Source: Vibrio ezurae NBRC 102218 (GTDB lineage: Bacteria > Pseudomonadota > Gammaproteobacteria > Enterobacterales > Vibrionaceae). From it: DNA of 64,000 nt. The notes beneath the pieces are model-generated. The model had not been told where the DNA came from and did no database searches. It was given only the letters and a program-made list of their open reading frames with translations. Position numbers and translations under genes: made by a program. The stretch is taken from assembly GCF_000467185.1 (NCBI RefSeq), contig NZ_BATM01000001.1, positions 1 through 64,000 on the forward strand, given 5' to 3'. Shown piece after piece: positions 9,561-18,231 of this stretch; the first letter of the stretch is position 1, and each line of letters opens with the position of its first letter.

Positions 9561-10991
9561 GTGGCGACTGGAAATATAACCGCAGCCCCTCGTGATAACT
9601 GGGGTTCAAAACTTGGATTTGTAATGGCAGCAGCAGGTTCGGCTGTTGGTCTTGGCAATATTTGGAAATTCCCATACACCGCCGGCGAAAACGGTGGTGG
9701 TGCTTTTGTACTTATCTATCTTGCCTTTGTCATCGTGATTGGTTTTAGCGTCATGCTAACGGAATTTGCCATTGGTCGTCATACCAGCCGCTCTGTCGTA
9801 GGTTCTTTTAAATCTACGGATAAACGCTGGAGCTTTGTCGGCATTATCGGTGTGCTTAGTGGTCTATTAATCATGGGGTTTTACCCTGTTGTCGGCGGTT
9901 GGGCACTGGCCTATGTACCAAAGATAGCGACAGGTTTACTCGATACACCTGAAGCCATCGGTGACAGCTTCGGCGGCTTTATCTCTGATCCTGTGCAGCC
10001 ACTACTATGGATGGCCGCTTACCTAGTGCTTAACATTGTGATTGTGAGTAAAGGCATTTCAGGTGGCATAGAAAAAGCAGGCAAAATCCTAATGCCTCTA
10101 CTGTTTCTTATTCTTATTGTGGTTGCAGTCAAAGGGCTTTCACTGCCAGGCGCAGGTGCAGGTCTTGAATTCCTATTTAAACCTGATTTCAGCAAAGTAG
10201 ACAGCCACGTAGTATTGGCCGCACTGGGTCAAGCCTTCTTCTCTCTATCTCTAGGTATGGGCGCGATGATTACTTACGGTAGCTACCTGAAGAAGAAAGA
10301 GAACCTAGTACAAACCACAGGTATGGTTGTTGGCATGGATACCGCGGTTGCATTACTGGCAGGTATCGCCATGTTCCCTGCAATGTTTGCCTTTAATATG
10401 GAACCTGCCGCAGGCCCTGGCCTAGTATTCGTTGTTGTGCCACAGTTATTTGCTGAAATGGGACACGTTGGTTTGCTCTTTGCCCTGATGTTCTTTGTCG
10501 GCCTAACTGTCGCGGCGCTAACCTCTTCTGTCTCACTACTTGAAGTTGTGGTTTCTTACCTTATTGAAGAAAAAGGCATGAAACGTGTGACTGCGGTACT
10601 TTCTGCAAGTTGCGTAATGGCCGCAATGTGTGTGTTTGCGTCACTGTCTCTTGGCGGCGTTGGACCGAAACTGTTCGACACGGGTGTATTTGATATTTTC
10701 GACCTTCTGACTGATAAAGTATTCCTAGCGGTCGGCGGCATGTTTATCTGTATCTTTGCGGGCTGGCGTTTAAATCGTATCGATTTGGAAAAAGAAATCA
10801 CCAACAACGGCAAAGTCTCCTTCCCACTGTTTGGTCTTTGGTACAACCTAGTTAAATACGTGATTCCAGTTGCTGTTGCTGTAGTTGCTTGTGCCGGTAT
10901 ATTGAGCGGATTTGAGAGCGGTAAAGGCGCTATCATGATTCTGGCTTTGGTGATTATTGGTAGTACAGCGCTGATTTCTAAGAAGCTTTAA
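9561..10991 (+). CDS. Sodium-dependent transporter, NSS (SNF) family
   Basis: A 476-residue, 11-12 helix LeuT-fold symporter. The TM1 signature AAAGSAVGLGNIWKFPY is followed by the glycine-rich NGGGAFVLIYL, which together form the Na+/substrate site of NSS proteins. Bacterial members import amino acids (Leu, Trp, Tyr) or amines with Na+; the specific substrate cannot be assigned. The start is GTG at 9561, behind TTTGGAG. The gene is monocistronic, with a terminator at 11063-11092. Confidence 0.92.
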   Translation: MATGNITAAPRDNWGSKLGFVMAAAGSAVGLGNIWKFPYTAGENGGGAFVLIYLAFVIVIGFSVMLTEFAIGRHTSRSVVGSFKSTDKRWSFVGIIGVLSGLLIMGFYPVVGGWALAYVPKIATGLLDTPEAIGDSFGGFISDPVQPLLWMAAYLVLNIVIVSKGISGGIEKAGKILMPLLFLILIVVAVKGLSLPGAGAGLEFLFKPDFSKVDSHVVLAALGQAFFSLSLGMGAMITYGSYLKKKENLVQTTGMVVGMDTAVALLAGIAMFPAMFAFNMEPAAGPGLVFVVVPQLFAEMGHVGLLFALMFFVGLTVAALTSSVSLLEVVVSYLIEEKGMKRVTAVLSASCVMAAMCVFASLSLGGVGPKLFDTGVFDIFDLLTDKVFLAVGGMFICIFAGWRLNRIDLEKEITNNGKVSFPLFGLWYNLVKYVIPVAVAVVACAGILSGFESGKGAIMILALVIIGSTALISKKL

Positions 10992-11062
10992 GTTTGACTT
11001 AGTTATCACAATTTAAAGCGGCCTTAATGGTCAAGCCATTGTGATTTCGTGATGCTAAATCC

Positions 11063-11092
11063 AAAAGGAGTTCATTGTTGAGCTCCTTTTTT
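11063..11092 (+). terminator. Rho-independent terminator after the NSS gene
   Basis: AAAAGGAG / CTCCTTTT arms close a stem extended by partial inner pairing and run into a T6 tract. Confidence 0.8.
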
Positions 11093-11123
11093 GCGTAGGG
11101 TGTTAGTTTAAATGAAAGCTCAG

Positions 11124-11621
11124 CTAGCCTAAACTTACTCGGATATCAGATATCGTAATGAACAGTTTATTGTCAGCATCCTGAAATGGTGTAAACCCAT
11201 AGTGTTCATAAAACTGTGTTGCACCGTCTTTCGCATCGACAACTACGACTGGGAAAGCAACACTATCACTTGCAGTAAGTAACTTTCTTAGTGCATCAAT
11301 CAAAAGCCACTCACCAAAGCCTCTACCTTTGTAACGGTCATCAACGGCTAAGCGGGCAATTAAACCACCCGAAGTCGATGACTGATGTTTTTTCTGTAAT
11401 TTTTCAGGTAATGCTTTTAAATCAATCGGTGTCATGGTCAAAGTATAGAAACCAATAATATGGGTATTATCGTTTTCGTCCTCTAACACAAAAGTGCGGG
11501 TATTGTCTTTTTTGGCCTGCTGGCTAGCCATGACTTTTAAGTAATTATTTAGAGCCTCAGTACCACAATTGAAGCGCTTTCTATCATGTTTAGCTTTCTC
11601 TAGGAGTACAGTGTTTATCAT
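11124..11621 (-). CDS. GNAT-family toxin of a DUF1778/GNAT toxin-antitoxin pair
   Basis: A 165-residue GCN5-related N-acetyltransferase of the TacT/AtaT/KacT toxin type. Such toxins acetylate the amino group of aminoacyl-tRNAs and block translation. The acetyl-CoA motif A reads LAVDDRYKGRGFGEWLL, and the C-terminal FYEHYGF carries the usual catalytic-tyrosine region. It begins with a 4-nt ATGA overlap with the antitoxin gene, giving coupled translation. The residues needed for activity look intact. The target tRNA is not predictable. Confidence 0.88.
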   Translation of the reverse strand: MINTVLLEKAKHDRKRFNCGTEALNNYLKVMASQQAKKDNTRTFVLEDENDNTHIIGFYTLTMTPIDLKALPEKLQKKHQSSTSGGLIARLAVDDRYKGRGFGEWLLIDALRKLLTASDSVAFPVVVVDAKDGATQFYEHYGFTPFQDADNKLFITISDIRVSLG

Positions 11622-11890
11622 CGAACTTTGCTATCGTAGCGATCAGCGGCAGCTTTTAGGTTGCTATTTACCATCGCAGGTTTATCTAGCGCATCCATCA
11701 ATAACATCGCGTCAGCTTGGCTAAGCTTTAAAGCTTGTTCACGCTCGACAACTTGTTTAGCTTTCTCGACAGCCGCACTCAGCACAAATGAGTTTATGCT
11801 AGACATACCAGCGATAGCGGCGGCCTTAGCCAGCAAATCTTGTGTATCGACATCAACTCTAGCAGTGATGCGAGGTAATGTAGTCGCCAT
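11618..11890 (-). CDS. DUF1778-family antitoxin (ribbon-helix-helix)
   Basis: A 90-residue antitoxin. An N-terminal ribbon-helix-helix segment (PRITARVDVDTQDLLAKAAA) binds DNA, and a C-terminal helix (about 55-90) should wrap the GNAT toxin. The start at 11890 has a strong AGGAGAAAG SD; the open frame extends 44 codons further but would run through the promoter and operators. It should repress its own operon jointly with the toxin through the two sites at 11904-11920 and 11960-11976. Confidence 0.88.
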   Translation of the reverse strand: MATTLPRITARVDVDTQDLLAKAAAIAGMSSINSFVLSAAVEKAKQVVEREQALKLSQADAMLLMDALDKPAMVNSNLKAAADRYDSKVR

Positions 11891-11903
11891 GAACTTTCTC
11901 CTA

Positions 11904-11976
11904 TGTGTCAAAATGTCACACCACACATTATGCTCTAAAAATGAACAACAAGCAATGATTGTGTCATTTTGGCACA
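11904..11976 (-). promoter_or_regulatory. Toxin-antitoxin promoter with two matching operators
   Basis: On the minus strand -35 TTGCTT (11950-11955) and -10 CATAAT (11927-11932) have a 17-bp spacer. Two 17-bp near-palindromes, TGTGTCAAAATGTCACA (11904-11920) and TGTGTCATTTTGGCACA (11960-11976), bracket the promoter. The second is close to the reverse complement of the first. One covers the transcript start region and one sits just upstream of -35, a clear autorepression layout. Confidence 0.75.
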
Positions 11977-12081
11977 CCAATAACAAACAGCCTCGCGAGC
12001 TCTTTTTATCCCTCACCAACAAATATTCATAATATCAATAAAGAGATTTTCCTCATCCGCAAAATTTGATACCTTAAACGG

Positions 12082-12231
12082 ACTTCAGGGCGGGGTGAAA
12101 CTCCCCACCGGTGGTAAAAGCCTAGCTTGAGCCCACGAGCGCCTTAGTCTCTACTTTTATGAGTAGTGGTTAAGGGACAGCAGATCTGGTGTGAATCCAG
12201 AGCCGACGGTTATAGTCCGGATGAAAGAAGT
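12082..12231 (+). promoter_or_regulatory. FMN riboswitch (RFN element)
   Basis: Conserved RFN features are visible: AGGGCGGGGTGAAA with CCCCACCGGTGG near the 5' end, GTGAATCCAGAGCCGACGGT and AGTCCGGATGAAAGAAG near the 3' end. The P1 stem is closed by ACTTC (12082-12086) and GAAGT (12227-12231). The RFN aptamer binds FMN and normally turns off riboflavin synthesis or uptake genes. Here the next gene is an EamA-family transporter and not ribB. Confidence 0.95.
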
Positions 12232-12254
12232 GACACAATTGATTTAACCAATGA

Positions 12255-12285
12255 CGCCTAGTGATCCTCACTTAAGGCGGTTTTT
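12255..12285 (+). terminator. Riboswitch expression-platform terminator
   Basis: A hairpin, CGCCTAGTGA (12255-12264) with TCACTTAAGGCG (12268-12279), is followed by GTTTTTG about 25 nt after the aptamer. It is placed to stop transcription when FMN is bound. Confidence 0.75.
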
Positions 12286-12431
12286 GTGTTTTGCGTAAAC
12301 TTGCTCGCTAGTCATAGCGGCAGTTCAGTTTATCGTGCCGATTGCCTAACCTCTTACGCTCTGTTCACGTTTATATCAAACCAAGCACACAAGTCACTTT
12401 TGACTTGCACGGCTTATATTTGGAGATCCTC

Positions 12432-13370
12432 GTGGCAGGTATTATTTTTGTTATGATCGCAGCTGGTCTTTGGGCTGCCGATACGTTATTTCGCTATCCG
12501 TTACTGGAAAGCAACAGCACCTTACAAATCGTGTTCTTTGAGCATTTGGTGTTGGTCGCTATCATTGCACTATTGCAAATTATGGTGCCTCGCTGGCGGT
12601 TTGCGTATATCAAAGGTTCGCTGTTTTCTTTCATCTTGATTGGTGTGTTTGGCTCGGCCATTGGCACTTTGGCCTTTACTAAAGCCTTTACATTGATGAA
12701 CCCTACCATCGTTATTTTGCTGCAAAAGCTACAACCTATTGTCGCGATTTCGTTGTCAGTAATTTTACTCAAAGAGAAACTGCAAAAGCATTTTTTACTG
12801 TGGGCCAGTGTGAGCTTGCTGGGCAGTATTGTGATGATTTCACCGGATATCATAGCGCTGTGGTCTGAAAATTCCGTTTGGCACTATAACCCTAAAGTGA
12901 TGGCTATTTTACTCGGTTATGGCTGTGCACTTTTGGCGGTTGTCGCTTGGGGAGCATCGACCGTTTATGGGCGAAAACTCACGCTTATGGGCTACAACAC
13001 CATGCAAATCATGTCGGGTCGATACACCCTTGCTCTGCTTACTCTGACGATCGCTATGTTTGGCTATGGCGAATCATTCACACTTTCTCAGGGCAGTTTT
13101 TCCCACCTGTTTTATATGGTGATTCTGTCCGGTCTATTGGGAATGTTTATCTACTATAAAGGGTTAGAAAGGATCCCTGCCCGTTACGGCACGATTGCGG
13201 AACTCTTTTTCCCTGTGTCTGCGGTGGTAATCAACTGGATTGCTTTCGACGTCACCTTAACCCCCCAACAAATTATTGGTGCGGTATTGCTGGTCGGTGG
13301 CGCGTTAATGATCAGCCGTGAGCCAAAGCAAGCTGAACCACTTGAAGTGGACGCTGTATTAGCAAGATAA
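12432..13370 (+). CDS. EamA/DMT transporter, probable riboflavin importer (RibN-like)
   Basis: A 312-residue, 10-helix drug/metabolite transporter with two EamA halves. The open frame reaches back to 12342, but the GTG at 12432 is preferred: TTTGGAG lies 7-8 nt upstream and the protein then opens directly with helix 1 (AGIIFVMIAAGLWAADTLFRYPLL). Because its leader is an FMN riboswitch with a terminator, a flavin-related cargo is very likely. RibN riboflavin importers are EamA proteins of this size. That assignment rests on context plus family, and a different flavin precursor is possible. Confidence 0.8.
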   Translation: MAGIIFVMIAAGLWAADTLFRYPLLESNSTLQIVFFEHLVLVAIIALLQIMVPRWRFAYIKGSLFSFILIGVFGSAIGTLAFTKAFTLMNPTIVILLQKLQPIVAISLSVILLKEKLQKHFLLWASVSLLGSIVMISPDIIALWSENSVWHYNPKVMAILLGYGCALLAVVAWGASTVYGRKLTLMGYNTMQIMSGRYTLALLTLTIAMFGYGESFTLSQGSFSHLFYMVILSGLLGMFIYYKGLERIPARYGTIAELFFPVSAVVINWIAFDVTLTPQQIIGAVLLVGGALMISREPKQAEPLEVDAVLAR

Positions 13371-13397
13371 TACCAACCCTAGCAACATATTTTGAGC

Positions 13398-13437
13398 AAA
13401 AAAAAGCTAGGCGACTGTGAGCAGTGAACGCCTAGCT
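13398..13437 (-). terminator. Terminator of the feoABC operon
   Basis: The 9-bp stem AGCTAGGCG / CGCCTAGCT is followed on the minus strand by T8. On the plus strand there is no U-tract, so it serves feo and not the RibN-like gene. Confidence 0.85.
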
Positions 13438-13467
13438 GACTGGAAAATAGCAGAGGTAAGTAATGAC

Positions 13468-13689
13468 TTACATCTGTACGTTCAAACTAATACCTTGGTT
13501 TATGGTGTAACGTACGCCTTTCTCTTTACCTTTAATGGTATCGAACATGCGCGACACTTTGCCCTTTTTTACCCATACTTGCAGCATGGCATCGACACCA
13601 TCTTCAGATAAACCAAAGTGGTTAGAGAGCACCGTTCTTTCCGTTGTGCCATGTTCTTCAAGGTAAGCTTTTAGTTGTTGTAAAATCAT
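13468..13689 (-). CDS. feoC: FeoC-like protein
   Basis: A 73-residue winged-helix protein of the FeoC type (MILQQLKAYLEEHGTTERTVLSNHFGLSEDGVDAML…). FeoC binds the cytoplasmic part of FeoB and is needed for ferrous iron uptake in V. cholerae. The Cys cluster seen in some enterobacterial FeoC proteins is absent here, as I recall for other Vibrio FeoC. It is the last gene of feoABC, about 80 bp after feoB. Confidence 0.88.
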   Translation of the reverse strand: MILQQLKAYLEEHGTTERTVLSNHFGLSEDGVDAMLQVWVKKGKVSRMFDTIKGKEKGVRYTINQGISLNVQM

Positions 13690-13768
13690 AATACTGCCTT
13701 ACTTATAGGCTCTATATTTAATTGGTGCGGCTAGACTCAGTCGCACCAGCCAACATAGACCTTATACC

Positions 13769-16045
13769 TTATACTGCTGGTTGTAGCTCATCTTGCCATT
13801 GCTGTTTTCTAGCATGGCGTTTAAGGCCTAAGAAAGTCGCTAAGCCCGCAATAATGATTCCCACAATCCAACATGCACTCACAACTGGGTTCATGCTGAA
13901 CATCATGACTTGGTAATAAAGTACCGCACTTGAATAAGCCAGCCCCATTGTCCAAACCGCAATGAATTTAGCGTAATCACGACCAAACTCTCGTACGTAT
14001 GCACCTAATGCTGCCACACATGGTGTGTACATTAGGATAAAGAGCAAGTAGGCAAATGCTGCGTGACCCGATACAAACTTACTTTGTAGGTTAGCAAATA
14101 CAGATTGATCAACGTCTTGTTCTTCAGCAGCGGCTTGAGTATCGTTTAACTCGCCGACTTCAATCCCTAATGGATCGCTAAAGCTCAAACCCGATAAGTT
14201 TTCAGGAATCGACATAACGGCTTCTTTTAAGCTACCTAGCAAATCAAATTCAGCATCTTCATCCGCAGGTGCTGCATATAGATTATTTAAGGTACCGACA
14301 ACCGCTTCTTTAGCGAAAATACCCGTCACAATACCCACTGTTGCTGGCCAGTTCTCGTCTTTTATCCCCATAGGAGCAAACACAGGAGTAATCACTTGCG
14401 CGACTTTAGATAGAGCCGATGTTTCACTGTCTTGGTTACCAAAACTGCCATCAGTGCCGATAGAGTTCAGGAAGCTTAAAATAGTCACCACAATAACAAT
14501 GGTTTTACCCGCGCCAAAAACAAAGCGTTTCAGTTTTTGCCAAGTTTTAATTACAACATTACGTAGACGAGGGATTTCGTAATCCGTCATTTCCATAATA
14601 AAGCTGTCGTTACCACCCGGGTAGATGGTGTGCTTAAGAATGAGTCCGGTAAATACGGCGGCTAATATACCAATGATATACAAAGCAAATACCACATTTT
14701 GACCCGCACTAGGGAAAAATGCCGCAGCAAACAATGCATAAACGGGTAGACGAGCACCACAAGACATAAATGGTGCCATTGACGCCGCTAAACGACGTTC
14801 ACGCTCTTGATCCAGTGTGCGACTTGCCATGATAGCAGGTACGTTACAACCAAAACCTAATACAAGTGGCACAAATGCTTTACCCGGCAAACCCACTTTT
14901 TGCATTACTTTATCTAATACGAAAGCGGCGCGAGACATGTAACCAGAACCTTCTAGAAGGGTAAGGAATAAATACAAGCCAGCAATCACAGGGATGAAGG
15001 TTGCGACGGTTTGAATACCACCGCCAATACCGTCTGCTAATAGAGTAACGATCCATTGTGGTAGTACCGGATCAAGTAGGTGGTGAGTACCATCCACAAG
15101 AACCGCACCAAAGGCGATATCAAAGAAATCAATAAATGCGCCGCCAATATTGATGGCAAACATAAACATCAAGTACATCACGCAGAAGAACAGTGGAATA
15201 CCCACCCACTTGTTTAAGACCACCGCATCGATGCGCTCACTCAGACGACGTGTGATTTTGCCTTCGGTTAAGCGAAATGCTTTCGTGAGTTCATGTAAAA
15301 AAGTAAATTTCACATCAGCAATGTGCAAATCTAAATCCAGATCCAATGAGTGACGAGCTTGCGCTACCGTGTCTTTTACATCATCAGAAGCGGTGTTTAA
15401 CACCAATGTATCGTCTTCTAAAGCGCGAATAGCCAGTGCACGCTCGTCAACCATGTCATTAGAAAAGAGTGAACGGATATCCGCCACAACGGCTTCAAAC
15501 TCAGTGCCGTAATCCAATGCTAACGGCTCAACTTCGATGCCAGCTTCTAGCATGCGGTGCAAGTCGGTTTTAAGCTGAGTAACTTGATCTTCACGAGTTG
15601 CTGTTACGGTTAATACAGGGCAACCCAACGCTTTAGACAAGCCTTTCGTATTTACGGTTTGGCCGTTTCGAGCGAGTGCATCCATTTTATTGAGAATAAC
15701 GACCATAGGTCGGCCAAGCTCTCTCAATTGCAGTGTGACGTATAAGCTTCGCTCTAAGCAGCTTGCATCAATCACGTTTACGATGACATCCGCTGGAGTA
15801 GAAAGCACTGCGCGAGAAGCAATGGTTTCATCCACACTGTTGGCGTCGTTACCGCTGTCTAGTGCATAGATTCCCGGTAAATCGGTTAGGCTAAACTCTG
15901 CGCCTGAAAAAGAATAAACACCGACTTTTTTCTCTACTGTAACGCCCGCCCAGTTACCGACTTTTTGGTTGGCACCTGTAAAGGCATTAAACAGTGTTGT
16001 TTTACCACTATTAGGGTTACCGACAGTTAAAATTGAATAGTCCAT
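13769..16045 (-). CDS. feoB: Ferrous iron transporter FeoB
   Basis: A 758-residue inner-membrane Fe2+ transporter. The N-terminal G-protein domain has G1 GNPNSGKTT (residues 9-17), G3 DLPG (55-58) and G4 NKMD (119-122). A helical spacer follows, then two Gate motifs, the first with GFGCNVPAIMASR. The ATG shares one base with the feoA stop (TAATG), so translation is coupled. It is expressed from the Fur-controlled promoter ahead of feoA and ends with a hydrophilic tail. Confidence 0.97.
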   Translation of the reverse strand: MDYSILTVGNPNSGKTTLFNAFTGANQKVGNWAGVTVEKKVGVYSFSGAEFSLTDLPGIYALDSGNDANSVDETIASRAVLSTPADVIVNVIDASCLERSLYVTLQLRELGRPMVVILNKMDALARNGQTVNTKGLSKALGCPVLTVTATREDQVTQLKTDLHRMLEAGIEVEPLALDYGTEFEAVVADIRSLFSNDMVDERALAIRALEDDTLVLNTASDDVKDTVAQARHSLDLDLDLHIADVKFTFLHELTKAFRLTEGKITRRLSERIDAVVLNKWVGIPLFFCVMYLMFMFAINIGGAFIDFFDIAFGAVLVDGTHHLLDPVLPQWIVTLLADGIGGGIQTVATFIPVIAGLYLFLTLLEGSGYMSRAAFVLDKVMQKVGLPGKAFVPLVLGFGCNVPAIMASRTLDQERERRLAASMAPFMSCGARLPVYALFAAAFFPSAGQNVVFALYIIGILAAVFTGLILKHTIYPGGNDSFIMEMTDYEIPRLRNVVIKTWQKLKRFVFGAGKTIVIVVTILSFLNSIGTDGSFGNQDSETSALSKVAQVITPVFAPMGIKDENWPATVGIVTGIFAKEAVVGTLNNLYAAPADEDAEFDLLGSLKEAVMSIPENLSGLSFSDPLGIEVGELNDTQAAAEEQDVDQSVFANLQSKFVSGHAAFAYLLFILMYTPCVAALGAYVREFGRDYAKFIAVWTMGLAYSSAVLYYQVMMFSMNPVVSACWIVGIIIAGLATFLGLKRHARKQQWQDELQPAV

Positions 16046-16272
16046 TATTGTGCCTCAACCATAATTTGTTGAGCCGTCGATTTACGAATAGCAACACTGA
16101 CATCTCGAATTCTCACTTGCAGGGGATCACCCATCGGGGCTTTACGAATCAGAGTCACTAAAGTATTCGGCAGTACGCCCATTACCATTAGTTTTTTTCT
16201 AGTCGAAGTATCTAGTTGTTTTAGCGAACAAATATTAGCTTGTTGCCCAACTGCAAGTTCTGAAAGTTTCAT
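16045..16272 (-). CDS. feoA: Ferrous iron transport protein FeoA
   Basis: A 75-residue SH3-like protein, the first gene of feoABC. The family pattern LSELAVGQQANICSL…MVMGVLPNTLVTLIRKAPMGDPLQVRI…ISV-like end is intact. FeoA is thought to act with FeoB and FeoC in a large membrane complex. A Fur box lies just upstream at 16279-16297. Confidence 0.95.
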   Translation of the reverse strand: MKLSELAVGQQANICSLKQLDTSTRKKLMVMGVLPNTLVTLIRKAPMGDPLQVRIRDVSVAIRKSTAQQIMVEAQ

Positions 16273-16278
16273 AATCTA

Positions 16279-16297
16279 AATGCCAATTGTTATCATT
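16279..16297 (-). promoter_or_regulatory. Fur box of feoABC
   Basis: Read on the minus strand, AATGATAACAATTGGCATT matches the consensus AATGANAATNATTNTCATT at 15 of 17 defined positions. It lies a few bases upstream of the feoA start, so Fe2+-Fur should repress feo when iron is plentiful; the fur gene itself is in this window. Confidence 0.8.
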
Positions 16298-16345
16298 TGC
16301 GGATAAATATATCACACTCTCTTACAGTTTTACTTATCTTAAATC

Positions 16346-16373
16346 AAAAAAAACACCCTATTGAAGGGTGCTT
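16346..16373 (-). terminator. Terminator of znuA
   Basis: Hairpin CACCCT / AGGGTG with a 5-nt loop and T9 on the minus strand, immediately after znuA and upstream of the feo promoter. Confidence 0.88.
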
Positions 16374-16399
16374 TAAAATATTTTTGATTATTACTAAAT

Positions 16400-17278
16400 T
16401 TATTTTAAGCAGGTCTCAAACTGCTGAGAAAGCTGCTTTAGAAAAGCAAAATAAGCACCGGGTTTCTCTTCAACAGAACTGGCAAGTGGATCTAATTCAC
16501 CCTGATTGACGTTGCTACCACGAGTAACGGTATTGATAACCGCTGGCGTATATTGTGGCTCACTGAATACGCAGTGCACATCCCCTTTGGCTAAACGTGT
16601 TTTAATTTGAATTAATGTTCTTGCACCCGGCTTTCTTTCTGGGCTCACCGTAAAGTGACCGAGGTGGTTCAAACCAAAGTAGTCTTCAAAATAACCGTAC
16701 GCATCATGGAATACGTAGTAGCCCTTATCCTGAACTTCTTTTAATTTCACGCTAATTTCTGAGGTTGTGAGCTGTAAGTTATTTAAGAAGTGATCCAAGT
16801 TCACTTTATAGCTCGACTCGTTTTCAGGGTCGATAGCAATCAATCTTTCCGCGATACTCTTTGCAACAATCGCAACTTGCTTTGGCCCTAGCCAAATGTG
16901 TGGATCGGTACTTCCATGATGATGTCCTGCGTGCGAACCATGATCATGGGCATCAGTAAACTCACGAAGATCAATATGTGGGATTTGACTGATGGTCAAA
17001 GTGTTGGTTTGGTCTTTGACCACGCCAGCCATAAAGTTCTCTAAATCAGGCCCAAACCAAATGACTAAATCGGCATCTCGTAGTTTTTTCACATCAGACG
17101 GGCGTAAAGAATAATCATGTGGAGACATTGCCGTCCCCAAAAGAGCTGACGAGCTCGCGACATCTGTCGTAATTTCTTGAGTGATAAGATGTATCGGCTT
17201 GATACTACTTACCACCTCTATCGCCTGAGCGTTGTTGATAAACACCAATGAGAGTAGGCACAGCAATACACGTTTCAT
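16400..17278 (-). CDS. znuA: Zinc ABC transporter substrate-binding protein ZnuA
   Basis: A 292-residue periplasmic Zn2+-binding protein (cluster A-I SBP). The signal peptide is residues 1-19, ending AQA. Metal ligands include the His in SSIKPIHL, a His-rich loop (DAHDHGSHAGHHHGSTDPHIWLGP region, about 113-137), HDAYGYFE and the C-terminal glutamate/aspartate region. It is divergent from znuCB with a Zur-type box between them. It has its own terminator. Confidence 0.95.
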   Translation of the reverse strand: MKRVLLCLLSLVFINNAQAIEVVSSIKPIHLITQEITTDVASSSALLGTAMSPHDYSLRPSDVKKLRDADLVIWFGPDLENFMAGVVKDQTNTLTISQIPHIDLREFTDAHDHGSHAGHHHGSTDPHIWLGPKQVAIVAKSIAERLIAIDPENESSYKVNLDHFLNNLQLTTSEISVKLKEVQDKGYYVFHDAYGYFEDYFGLNHLGHFTVSPERKPGARTLIQIKTRLAKGDVHCVFSEPQYTPAVINTVTRGSNVNQGELDPLASSVEEKPGAYFAFLKQLSQQFETCLK

Positions 17279-17315
17279 CGTTCAGTTCCATTGTATTAGA
17301 GAAAATTAACCGCAG

Positions 17316-17332
17316 ATGTTACATTATAACAC
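17316..17332. promoter_or_regulatory. Zur box between znuA and znuCB
   Basis: ATGTTACATTATAACAC matches the core of the gammaproteobacterial Zur box (ATGTTATANTATAACAT) at 14 of 16 defined positions. It lies in the divergent intergenic region and can repress both transcripts in zinc-replete cells. zur itself is not in the window. Confidence 0.8.
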
Positions 17333-17445
17333 TCGCGCTTAGCAAACGAATTGTATAGTTGCTAATTATGAAAAAGCAGCGATACTACTCTTCTCATGAA
17401 TAACAGCGCACTCATCGAACCGCACACTAAGCAGGCCAATCCGTT

Positions 17446-18231
17446 ATGACACAAATCGTCTCATTAAAAGATGTGACCGTTCAGTTTAATAAACGCAAGG
17501 TATTAGACAGCATCACTCTATCGATTGACGAATCAGAAATTATTACTTTAGTTGGTCCAAATGGTGCAGGGAAATCAACCTTAGTTAAAGTGATTCTAGG
17601 CATTCATAAGCAGTACCAAGGTAAAGTATCCAAAGCCAATAAACTGAGAATTGGCTATGTTCCGCAAAAGCTCCACTTAAACGAAACACTGCCGCTCACT
17701 GTAGACCGCTTTTTACGCCTTGCTGGCAAGTACAGCCAACAAGAGCGCCAAGATGCGCTAGCCTTGGTCAGTGCAAGTCACCTGCTACATTCAGATATTC
17801 ATAAATTATCTGGCGGTGAAACGCAGCGAGTGTTGCTCTCTAGAGCGCTATTAATTCGCCCTCAACTACTGGTATTAGACGAACCTGCGCAGGGTGTCGA
17901 CGTGCAGGGGCAAATCGAGCTTTACAATCTCATTGATACTCTACGCCACCGTTTTAGCTGTGCAATATTTATGATCTCCCATGATTTGCATCTGGTGATG
18001 GCAAAAACCGACAGAGTCATTTGTTTGCAACATCATATCTGCTGCTCAGGATCACCTGCCGCGATTTCATCTCATCCAAGCTATTTACAAATGTTTGGCG
18101 GTGCACCAGAAGCGAGCCTTGCCTTGTATCAACACCAGCACGACTATCATCATCATGATCTCTCAGGTGAACCTGTTGCCGGAGATATCAACACTTGTCA
18201 CGATCATCAGCACGGACATAAACATGATTGA
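17446..18231 (+). CDS. znuC: Zinc ABC transporter ATPase ZnuC
   Basis: A 261-residue ATP-binding subunit. Walker A GPNGAGKST is at about residues 37-45, the signature is LSGGETQRVLLSRALL, and Walker B is LLVLDEPAQGVD. The C-terminal ~40 residues form a His-rich tail with HHHD, CHDHQHGHKHD and similar clusters, typical of ZnuC and possibly a zinc-sensing or holding segment. The end overlaps the start of znuB by 8 nt, giving coupled translation. Confidence 0.95.
   Translation: MTQIVSLKDVTVQFNKRKVLDSITLSIDESEIITLVGPNGAGKSTLVKVILGIHKQYQGKVSKANKLRIGYVPQKLHLNETLPLTVDRFLRLAGKYSQQERQDALALVSASHLLHSDIHKLSGGETQRVLLSRALLIRPQLLVLDEPAQGVDVQGQIELYNLIDTLRHRFSCAIFMISHDLHLVMAKTDRVICLQHHICCSGSPAAISSHPSYLQMFGGAPEASLALYQHQHDYHHHDLSGEPVAGDINTCHDHQHGHKHD

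Noticed and set aside
11093..11976. Integron cassette around the toxin-antitoxin pair
   Set aside because: No attC-like imperfect palindrome with core sites flanks the genes, and neighbours are ordinary chromosomal genes.
12342..12431. Longer N-terminus for the EamA transporter
   Set aside because: The extra 30 codons have no membrane segment or SD; TTTGGAG before the GTG at 12432 gives a family-like start.
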